A program made the translations under genes and the position numbers. A DNA stretch of 64,000 nt from Acidaminococcaceae bacterium. Lineage in GTDB: Bacteria; Bacillota; Negativicutes; Acidaminococcales; Acidaminococcaceae. The notes beneath the pieces are model-generated. The model saw only the letters and a list, made by a program, of their open reading frames with translations, ran no database searches and was not told where the DNA came from. Location: assembly GCA_944390935.1 (NCBI GenBank), contig CALXRU010000003.1:1-64000 (forward strand), given 5' to 3'. Below, piece after piece: positions 25,701 to 37,700 of this stretch. Position 1 is the stretch's first letter. Each line of letters starts with the position of its first letter.

Positions 25701-28700
25701 GCATAATCAATAACCTTTGCTTCGCCATCAATACCTACACCGCCGTTAGCAGCGTTAAGAGTAATATTGTTAGCAGTTACGTTAGGCGTTTCAACCGTCA
25801 GTACATCTTTACCAGGTTCAGCATTCAATACGCTGTCCTGAATTGCATACAACAGTTGGTTCTTGCTCCAACCGTAGTTGCTTTCATCAACGTCAACCTC
25901 AGCATAAGAGCTGATAAGCTGCTGTTCTTCAGCAGTAAAGCTATCGCCATAAACTTCAGCTTGCGCAGCAAGATACTCATTAGTGATAACTTCATATTGC
26001 GCCTGATACTTTTCGCCAATAGCAGCAATTTCCGCATCACTCGCACCGGCTGCTTCAGCCGCTGCAACTTCAGCACTATAAGCTGCCGAAGCTTCTTTGT
26101 AGGAATTAAGATAGGTATCTTTAGCTGCCTGCAAATCAGCGTTATTAGCAAAGGCATCAGCTAATTTTCCGGCAGCGTCTTTGTAGTTGCCAACAGTGTC
26201 AGCCTTGCTATTATCAAATACATATTGAGTAGCTGCCGCTGTATCATTGTCAGCTATAAAGTTCTGCTCTGTTTCATTAAAGCCAGTTCCGGCAAAGTAA
26301 TTATCAACAACTTGCTGATATTCCGCATTGGCTGCTGCGATTGCCTCCTGGTTATCACCGGCTTCAAGCAAAGCATCCTGCAATTTCTGCTGAGCTGCAA
26401 CTATGGTTTCATCTTTAGCAAAAGCATCGGCTGCTTCCTGATATTTTTCTACTGCCGGCTTAATAACATCGTCATAAATTGCATCATATGCAAGTGCATC
26501 AGCTTTGCTATCCAAAGCTTCCATGCGTTCTTCTTTGGCTTCTTTAGCTGCGTTTGCACTGCTATTAGCATCATCTTGAGCACTGATCAACCCTGCTTCA
26601 ATCCAGCGGTCAATCTTATCCTGCGCGCTGCTGTTGTCATTATTTTCGCTCGGGTGTGCGTCCACAAAGCTGCCGTTATTAACCGTCAGCACTGCGTCGC
26701 CGTCCTCGCTTACAATCGTGCCAAGGCGCATATTGCCGTCAACCTGCGTCAGCACAATGTCGCCCTTCGCCTGTGCGTTAACGCTGCTTGCCATGGTGTC
26801 GCTGCTGTAAAGCTCGCTGCCGCCAAGAACCCTAAACGCATTAACAACGGTTCCGTCATCATTCAGCGCACCGATATTGCCGGTGTTGCTGATAAGGTCA
26901 ATGCGCTGGCCTTTAACTGCATAGTCGCCATTTACTACATATGCTGCGTCAATAAGGTTGCCCTGTGCTTCAAGGTATACGCTGCCGGTTGTAGCATCAA
27001 TAGCATTTATTCCGCCGGTAACAGCCTGCTCAACGTTCAAATCGCCGCCGGCAGATACAAACTTAATATCGCCGCTATCCGTTGCAATGTTGATATTTGC
27101 GCTGTTGCCAATTGCAGAATGGTTTACATTTACGCCAGTTGCAGCTCTAATATTAACATCGTCGGAATTGATGTTGGCACTGCCGATTGCACTTACAGAA
27201 CCATTGTTGCTGGTAAGATTTACGCTGCCCTTGCCTTCAAAATCGTTATTATCATTTACAACTGTTGCGTTACTGATATTGCCGTTAAGCAGCATATCCT
27301 TACCAGAGTTTACTGTAATATCTCCGTTGCCTTCGCCGTTGCCAAGGAAACCAATCTGAATGGTGTTATCGGCCTTAATGCCAGTAGTAGAAGCCATCTG
27401 ATCGCCAGTAGTTTCAGTCCAGGTGTAAGTATACTCGCCGTAACCAAAAATCTTGCCTGCCACACCATCGTATTTCTTCTTAACAGTCGGGTCCGTTGCT
27501 TTTACTTCTTCTTGATTTTGAGGATTAGTATATGTCCAGTCAATCCTGAACATATTGCCGCCGCCTTTATAACCGTCGGTAATCAGCGAACCGTCCTTCA
27601 TCGGTGTAGGATCTTCGGAACTACCACTTGAAATTACGGTACCTTCAACATCTACGCCAATTTGTTCGAGATGGTCGAGCAATGCTTCGCTTGTATTGTA
27701 AGACAATGCACCCCAGAACAGGAAATCTTCAGTGTAATGTTTTTCTCTAATAACTTCGCCGCTTGCGCCGCCTGTCCAGGCAAACTGGGTACCTTCAACC
27801 GGTTTGTAAGCATCTTTAACACCGGTTTGCCATGCAATGCTGCTGGCATCAGTACCATATGCGTATTCGCGCCACTGTCCGTTTTTATATTCGGTTACCC
27901 AGCCGTCAACCTTTTTACCAGCACTATCCTCGGTTACATTTTTATCAGTAATACTGATAAGACCGGTTATATCGTTAACGGTAATGCTGTTAACTTTTAC
28001 GTCTTTATCAACAGCTGCGGTGTTAATATTTACATTACTGGTACCGTCCATCGCCATAATGCGCCCGCCACCGGTGCTTGATACCTTGCCGCTGATTTGG
28101 ATATTGCCGCCTTCAGGCCTTACGCTTTCGGTAATAAGCTGGCCGGTAGAAGGATTATAATAAACCTTAACTTCGTAATCCCAAACATGGGTATCGGTAT
28201 TATATACTTCACCGCCTCCGTTAATCAGATATTTGCTATTGCCAAGCACATCATTATCGGTAAGCACAACCTTGTTTGCCTGCCATTCCTTATCAAGATC
28301 TTCAACTTTGGCATTATCATCAGCAGTTAACTTGGTAGAATAAGCACCATAACCGCTCTGAATCAACCCGCCGATATTTACGTTTACGGCATCAATATAT
28401 ATGTTGCCACCTGCCAAAATCCCGGCAGATTCTTCACTTATTGTTGCATTAAGCGTAGCAGCATTATATTTATAGCCTATGCCAAGCTCATTTAAATATG
28501 ATACATAAGCGTTAAAGCCCTCTGTCTTTTTCTCTTCCATGAAGGTATTTGCTGCTGTATTAGATAAACCCTCTTTCTGTGCAACAGCACTAAGCACTTC
28601 ATTCCATGTTTTAGTATACCCAGTAATATTATTAACATCACCGGCATAACCAAGTTCGCTAAGCGTAATTCCAACTGTATTAATAAGCCAGTCTAAATAA

Positions 28701-31700
28701 GCGGTATAATCTTTAAATTCTTTAGAGCCATCCTGTTTCAGGCTATGCAGGTATTTCTGTATTTTTTCGGCTACCGCTTCGCTAAACTGCAATTTAGTAA
28801 TCGGATCGTTGCCTACGTTCAATACACCGCTGCTGCTTTGCTGCGTTACGTTGCCTCTGGTTGCAGTAATTTGAATATTTCGCCCGCTTACATTACCATC
28901 AACTAAAATGCTATAGTTATCGTTAATAATTTTAACATCGCCAGCGGTATTGGTAATATCGCCAAAAATGCCAATATCTGCCTGCGGGTGCTGGTTGCCA
29001 TATTGTGTAAACTGGCTTTCATCACCGCTTCCACCATGAATTGTAATCGTCGGCGTGTTTGCACTGGTACCATCTTCTTGCCACTTACCAGTAAATGTTT
29101 TATTACCGGTTAAGTAAACATTGCCGCCGTTATCACTAATAGTTACATCCTGTACCTTTAAATACAGGTCGCTGTTATTAGTAATGGAAATCTGCGGTGC
29201 GCCCTGCGCGGTAATTTCGCCACTGCCTTTTAGCGTATCGGTTTCTAGGTTAATATTGCCGCCAGATACTACAATGTCAGGCAGGCTGATAGCAGGAACA
29301 TCAATATAATCCAGCGGTACAATGTTATTATTTCCATCACGTTCTGCAAGGCCTGCTTTCAACATTTCAGTAAGCAGCAGGTTCTTTTCTTTCTCATAAG
29401 CTTCATACGCTTCAGAACCTTCTGCATAAGCAGCTAAGTATTCCATTACCTGATTGTAGCGTTCCATTAAGCCGTTAACCACTACCAGATTATCAGGTGT
29501 AATCTGATTCTTATTAAACCAATCTGTTTCTTCACCATCATCAACGGTAATGATTACATCTTTATAGCTTACGTCGCCCTTGTCAACAAGTACTTCCTCC
29601 ATTACGGGATTGCCCTCATCATCAAGAACCGGCTTGCCATCAGAACCAATCAAAGGTCTTTCTTCATATGTAGGTTGAGCAGCAGTACTTGAATGCCCGT
29701 CAATAGTAATATCCAGCTTGTTGTGAACGCCTGCTTTAGCCGTACCGGTTACATTAATGTAGTTATCAGCAGTTTCGTTTTTAATCTGGTCACCAAGCGC
29801 AGTAGAAGCTACATTGCCTTCGCCGCCTGTACCAGTCCAAACTTTGTATTCTTTAGCCGATTCGGTAACGGTAGTAAAACCTTTAGCCGCACTGGCATTA
29901 ATATGGCGTACGCTTTCTGCGTTGCCAGCCAGTTCAATCTGGTTGCTTTGCGTCATGCTGTTGTTAACGGTCGGGTCGGTATAAACCGGTATAGCCGTTT
30001 TGTTGTAAGCATCTGCAAGCACCTGCAGGTTAAGGCTCGATTTAGTTCCGTTAGCATCCGCACCGGCGTACAGGTTAATATCTTTTGTGCTTAACAAATC
30101 GCTGTCAGCGTCAATGTTAATTTTGTTGCCGCGGTTAAATGCGTTGCTTGCTTCGGCGGAAGCCGCACCGGCCACGCCGCCCTGGGTATCGGCAATGGTT
30201 TCCAGCTCAACATCAGTGTCGTCCGTTGCTGCAAGGGTAATATCAGCGTCAGCTTTATCTGTTGTCAAATCGGAATTTACAACATTTACTCTGTTGTCAT
30301 AATCAATAGCATGGTCGCTGAACGCCAGCGCAACAGGAATTACGCCTGCAGATTTAAGGCTGTTTTTGGTTGTGATGTTGCCCTGGGTGTTGGCAAAAGC
30401 AGTAATGCTGCCGCCGTCGCCCGCGCCGTGCAGGGTGCTTTCTTTAATATCAACACCAGCACTAAAATCAAGGTCGTCGCTGTAATCGGTTGCATTTACG
30501 TTAATGCCGCCGTAGCCGCTGCCGTTAATTGTGCCGTTGTAATCAACAGTATTCTGTGCCGTGTAGTTTTGCGCGCCGCCGGTTGTAATAGTTGCGCCAT
30601 CAACAGTTACGTTTGCTGCATTGTTAATGGTGTTAGCAAGCCATGTTCCACTGCCGCCGATAACTGCCGCGCGTACAGCGTCGGAAACAAGGTCAATATC
30701 CATGCCGTTAACGGCCTGCGCCGTGAAACTGCCTGCAGTGTTCCAATCTCCGCCGATTTTAACATCCGTATCGGCAGTATAGTTGTTATTAACCTTAGCC
30801 GCATACGGGCTTACATCGGCAATGGCGCCGCCATAGCCGTTAGCGTCGGTATCTACTTTAGCATAGCTGCTTGCATTAAGGTCTACATTATTAATTTCGC
30901 TGTCTTCGCTCGGGCCGTCAACCTGTACCTGTGTACTGAGCTGGGCAGAACTGTCAGCAATATTGGTGCCACTTGCAAAAACAGTAGAAACGCTGATTCC
31001 GCTTGCATTAACCTTCTGGTCAACACTATTAACGCCGCTGATATCCAAATCAATGCCATTTGCAGCTGCTTCCGTATCGCTGCCCTTAAATACGTTGTTG
31101 GCAACATTTACTTCAACATCACTGTAAACTTCCGCACCGCCGGTATTAGCCTGCAAGGCTCCGTTCGGCAGCAAGGAAGCGCTAAGGCTTAAGCCCTCCA
31201 TCTTAACATTCTGTGCTGCATCGGCTCTTGCTTCCGCCGTCAAACTTTTAGCGGTAAAGCTGTTGCCTTCAGTAATATTTACAAAAGTTTTAAGATGGCC
31301 ATTATCTTCTTTATTTTCATTTTCTTTATCTTCAGGTTCGATATGTTTACCGATATTGGCTTCGGCAACAGTAATCGCGCCGGAGGCAACCATGCTGGCA
31401 CTAAGCGAACCGGTCGTTGCACTTACAGAAGGAGCATTAAGCGCGGTAATATTAATTACCTTACCTGCCGTAAAGTTGCTGCCACCCATAACCGTTACAC
31501 CAACTTTGCCAAGTTCATCGGCAGTTGCAGCAACACCTGCACTGGCAAACATTAAGCCGCCGCTGGCTGCTTTAGCGCTTACGCTAAGGCTGTCAACCTT
31601 GTTGCCTTTTTCGTCTTTCGCCTGACGTTCAGCGTGAATATCAATATCTTCACCGGCGTTAATGTCTGTATCATTTACATTAATATTGGTTGAGCTGTCG

Positions 31701-34700
31701 TTGCTGCCCTGCGCGACAATTACGCTTGCCGCACCGCCGCCTGCTAAAGTAACGCCAATTGCATTAACAGCAGTTTTGCTTTCGTCATTAGCGTTAATAT
31801 CAACTTTGCCACCAATGTCAAACTCACTATCTTTTACGCTAATGTTGTTTACACCGCTTGAAGAAGCAGAACCGTAAGCCGCACCGATAGAAGCCTTTCC
31901 GCCAACATTGCCCTGATAAATATCAAGTTCGGAAGCGCCTTTTTGTGTTGTGCTTACAGCCAAATCTTGGGCAGTAATCTTTGTATTATTGCTAATATTT
32001 ACAACACTATTGCGGTTTACATCCAAAATGCCAACCGTACCGCTTGCACTTATATACGCCCCGCCGGAAGCCTGAACGGCATCCATGGTTACATTGGTAT
32101 CGGCAACAGCTTCTGCCGTTACTTTATTACCGGCATTAAGATTTGAATTATTAATTTTAACTTCAACTACCGAAGCATTATCAGCACCTTTTTCTGCCGT
32201 TACTTCAGGCACATCATTAACTTTAACGCCATAAGTGTAATCATCTTTAAGTTTATTGCCTGCAACTGCTTTATTGGCTTCGTCAAAAATGGTATTGGTA
32301 TTAATGCCGCTGCCATCCTCAACTTTACCGTTGTCATCAGTTTGCAAGCCGGAGCCATAGCTGTCGGCAACCGCGCTGCCAACATTGGTAATCATTACGT
32401 TAGCGCCGCCTGCAACCGCACCGGCACCGGCATTAACTGCCTCTTGTTTTACCTTGCGGGTTTCATTAGCGGTTACATTAATATCGTTAGCAGCGTTAAG
32501 TTCGGCATCATCAACAGTAGTAGTTACCCGACTGTCAATAGTATTAACAGCCACGCCTACACCTACGCCAACTGCACCACCAGCGCCGCTGCCGGACGTA
32601 TTAGTAAAGTCAATGGTATTTTCCGCACCAATGTTGATATCATCGGCTTCACTGCCATTCATAGCAACATTGGCAACATTAGTATTAACTTTGCTGTTTA
32701 CGTTGGAAACGCCGATTGCACCGGCAACGCCTGCCAGCGCGCCACCAACGCTGTAAAGCTGGTAATTAACTTTAGTGGTATTGGCCGCCGTAATATTAAT
32801 ATTATTATCGCTGCTTTCAGCATTATTAATCGTAATATCACTGCTGCTTACATCAGCGGTAGTTATACTGTCTTCGTTAAGCACACTTACGCCAACACCA
32901 ACGCCAGCGCCCAACCCGCCAGCACCTAAAACAGTACCCATGGTGTTAAGCTTACCGGTATGGTTTGCCGTAACATTCATGCTGCTTGCAGTAATATTGG
33001 CATTATTAACTTTGGCAGTAGTTTTGCCGTTAAGCAAAGCCACGCTGGTAGCGTTGGAAACACCAGCACCAATGCCTGCACCGGCCGCGCTTACCGTCAG
33101 CGAGGAAATGCCCTGTTTGGCTTCGGCTTCAACATTAAAACCTGCCGCGTTAATTGTATTTTTATTATTTCCGTCTTTGCCGGATACTTCTGCCGTTACC
33201 TCACGGCTTACAGTATTGGTATCGCTGCCAAGGCCTACGCCTGCGCCCGTGCCTGCAATGCTGGCCGTACCAACCATGCCTGCACTGTTAGTATAATCAT
33301 GCGCAATAACATTTACATCACTTGCAGTACCGGCAGTATTAATATCCGCACCGGTAATAGCAGCTTTGGTGCTGCCGCCAATCTGGTTTACGTTAACAGT
33401 ACCGTTAACAGCTGCACCGGTACCGGCCACGCCGCCGTTAATAATAAAGGATTTTATAGCGTGCGTGGAAGAAGCCGAAACTGCAACGCCTTTATATTCA
33501 CTTTCAATACGGACATCGCCGAGCGTATTTTGCGAATCGAAAGTATTTTTATCAACAACATTATCTAAAATCGAATTGTCATCAACGGAATCTTTAACTT
33601 TAAGAGCATAGCCTTTGCCGGAGGCGCTTACGGAAGTAGTATCTCCGTCAATGATTGCCGTGGTGTTGCCGGTAAGCTCGTTATAGCTTACGGAAAGACC
33701 AACAGCTGCACCTGTACCTGCAACAGAAGCCTGACCGGCATAGTTGGCAATCTGTTCATCGCTGGTTCCTACAACGCCTATGCTGCCATCAGCAACAATG
33801 TTTGCACCGCTGCCGATATGCGCGATTACATCGTTTTGTATCATGTTAACGGCTACGCTGCCGGTTACGCCTGCACCGCTGCCTGCTACGCCAATACCAA
33901 CACCGATATTGGTAATTTGCGGCGTTGCGTTGGCGTTAACGGTAAGGTTGTTAACATTCATTGTGCCGCCGTTTACCGCAGCATTGGTCTGCTGGATAAT
34001 ACGGTTAACGGCAATGCCTGCACCGACGCCTGCACCGCTGCCTGCTGCCGCCGCAACATCGGCGGAGCTGGTAATTTCGCTGTCGTTCTGTGCTTCAACG
34101 GTTACGTTGGCAGAAGTGCCACCGTTTTCATCAATATTTGTATCTGTAATTTCTGCACTTGTAGTTTTGTTAATCAGCGTTGTTGCCGATGCGCCCTGTA
34201 CAGCCACATTACCGGCACCGCCAACGCCGATTGCCACGTTGATTACTTGCGCTTCGTCTTTGGCTTTAACTTCAACCGTGCTGCCTGCACCGTCAGCATT
34301 AATAGTGCTGTTATTAATTTCAGCCGTTACATACTGGCCGTTATCAGGATTTGTAGATACATCGCCGATTTCCGTATAGGCAACGCCTGCGCCTGCTGCC
34401 ACTTTACCGCCGATATTTATGCCACCAATTACGGAAAGAATATCGGTATCGTCAACAGCGCTTGCCGTTACTTTTTTAGCATTATTGATTTCAACAGCAT
34501 CCATAACAGCACCGGCAGTGCCTTTGGTTTGGGTTACAACAACAGTACCGCTTACAGATGCCGTGCCGCCTGCCGAAACGCCTGCGCCAATGTTATAGCT
34601 GTCGCTGGTGTTGTTTGCTTCAGCAGTTACGCTTGTTCCTGCATCCTTAGTACGTTCATCAAATTCTGTACCCGTAATATTAACATTTGTACTGTTATCA

Positions 34701-37700
34701 AGCCCGACATAACTAAGCGTTGCACCAACAGCCGCTTTGCCAGCGCCGCTGATTTGCCCGCCTACGGAAACTATCTGTGCTGTATTATTTGCTTTGGCAG
34801 TGGTTGACTGCGCATTAACAGTTGAATTAAAAATATCTACATTTGCTGTATTTACAACATCGTTCCAGCTTACGCTGCCTACACCGCTGCCTTTACTTGC
34901 AGCTGCAATACCGCCTGCAACAGTAACAATGTTGCTGTTGCTGCCTGCATCGGCCGAAATAGTTTCTGCAGTAATATCAGCATAGTCAATTTTAGCTGTA
35001 TAGGTATTTTCAATATCTGTAATAGCAACAGCCGCGCCGCCTGCGCCTTTATTGGTAGAACCAGCCAGGCCTGCAGCTACTGTAATAATGCTGCTGCCGC
35101 CATCTTTATTAAGGTTTACTGTTTCTTTTTCTTCATTATCCTGTTTGTTTTTATTAAGTTCGTTTACAGCATCGCTCATATCAATGCTGTTTAATTCGTT
35201 GCTGCCGGTAATGTCAAAATCTTCACCCATACGGTTTTTAATTTCTGCTTCGCCATCAGCAAGTTCATTAAGTGCTTGTTCGTAATCAGCGATTTTGGTT
35301 TCACTGCCTTCGTTATCATTGACTTCATTAAGAAGACTTGCGTCAATAGCGACATCCTGAGCTACTACATTTACACTGCCGCCGTCAACGGTCCTGATAA
35401 CAACTTTATTGTCTTTGCTGCCTTCAATAAAAGCATTAGTAGTATTATGTACTTCGTTATAAACGCCGGCGCCTTCCACAGTTGCCCCAGTGCCGCTGCC
35501 AGACGCAACACTTAACCCTGCCGCAACACCAACTGTAATATTTTTAAGTGCGTTCAGTGCGTCAACTTCTATACTTCCAACATTAGTGTAGCTGCCGCCT
35601 TTAATACCAGCACTGATATTATTATTAAGCATTGCTACGCCTACACTCGCGCCAATGCCTACCTTTTGCTGGCCTGCGCTTAAGCTGCCGCCGCCGGTAT
35701 TTTCAATATCGCGCGCATAAGCAGCTACGTTAATATCACCTGTATCTTGCACAGTATTATTTTCATGCAAAGCTTCAACATCGTGGTCAATTAAATTTAC
35801 CGAAACAGCCGCATTACCGCTGTAACCACTGGTATTGCCGCTTTTGGCAACATTTAACCCAAGCCCCAGTGCAAGTTGTTCGCCGCCGCTTAAAGCCATG
35901 GTATTAAGCTCACCAGCATTTGTAATGGCAGTGTTTTTAATTACTGCATTTACTTTATTGGTAATATCGTTAACACCTGCTGCGCCGGAAAAACCAACTG
36001 ATTTATCACTGGCAGAACCGCCGCTTTTCCACTGCAATGCCGCTGCACCGCTATAAGCTCCTGCATAAGCAGTGTCGCGTGCCGTAACGTTAACATCGCC
36101 TTTACCATTCATAGTTATTTTAGCATTATCAACAATAGCCTGGGTTGCATTATCAAGCATATTCATTGATACACTGCCGCTGCCAGCTATGCTGAAGGAA
36201 GGCATAAAACCGCCTTTGCCGCTTGATTCGTTGTTAATTTTTATGCCGCCGTTACCGCCATGAGTATTTTTACCCATGTTGAAAAAGTTGTTGGCTTTGC
36301 CGGATTCTGTACCAAAAATATTTCCGGTTACAGTATCAAGTTTACCACCGTCGCCAAGCAGACTGTTTTCAAGTTTACGGATACCGCCTTTAATTCTACC
36401 GAAGAAGCTTGTTTCACCGGTATCGTCATTTTTACTTGCAGAAGCAGCGACACTTACGCTCTGAATACTGCCTTCTGTCGCAGCATCTACATTAAACCCA
36501 TAAGCACTGATGCTTCCATCATCAGCTTTAGGATTAGTATAATCATTACTTACTTTATCTATAACATATCTAACGGCATCTTCTCCGTTTTCGTCAGTAT
36601 AATGTTCTTCAATTGTATACAAAGCCTTTATCTGCTCAGATATATCGGTCACACCGGCAATATTTTTAACCGCAAAATCGTTATAAGCAAGGCCCATACC
36701 TATAGCGCCGCTGCCGCTGCCCAGATTGAGGCCTGCTGCAACGTTGACGATATTGGTATTATTATGCCCGCTGATACTGATATTGCTTGTTTTAGTCTCT
36801 TCTGTACTGCCGTCTTCAACTGTTTCAGTATACTGTTTTGGTTCTGCCGTTAAGCTTGCGCCGTCATCAACAACAGTTAAAATATCGCTGCTGCCGTTAA
36901 CCAAACTAATCATGCCATTTAAAATAACGTTATTGGAGGCAGTTTCATCGCTCGGACCCATGCCTGCACCGCCAGCTACGGATACATGGTCAATTTCATT
37001 GCTGCCGGCAATATTAATATCACCGCCGTTGATACTTGCGCCGTCATTAACCGCAACAATGGTGTCGGTATTAAAATCAGAATAGTTAACAGTTGCGCCA
37101 ATGCTGGCAACTGTACCGCCGCCGGAATTTGTCAAAGGCACAGTATTAAGCCCGCCAAGGTTTACGTCCTTCATGTAATTTTCAGCATTAAGGTTAACTT
37201 TACCGTTACTGTTAATTTCACTATTACTGCCAATTTCTACCTTGCTTACGGAATCAATAGTATTTACCATAACGGTACCTGCGCCGTTAATCGCAGAAGG
37301 ATGATGCCCTGCAATATCACTTGTATCGCCGCTGCTGCCCTTGGAAGCACTGGCTGCTGCAAAATTGCCGTAACTGTTGGGGTCAGCAAAAGCAAGCGCA
37401 CCGGTAAGTATGTCACTGGCGCCTTGTATTTTTGCTTTAACGTCTGCTGCAACTTGCCCGCCTTCGTTTCCATCCAGCATAGTATTTAATTTATTTAACG
37501 CAGTCAGAACTTTAAGCCCTGCTGTTACCGCTTCGCTAATTTTAAGTACACCGCTGTCACTGGTGGCAAGTGTTTCATCAGCAGTTTTAAAGGCACTTTC
37601 CCAAGCACCAATTTGTTTATCAAGATTGTCTAAAAATTTGTCAAAATCGCTTTTTATTGCACCGTCAAGCCCGATGACTGCATTTCTAATCTGCGCAGCC

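Noticed and set aside
32000-35500. Regular repeats considered as a CRISPR array or tandem DNA repeat
   Set aside because: The periodicity is at the protein level (about 70 residues) with divergent DNA, and no constant repeat-spacer pattern.
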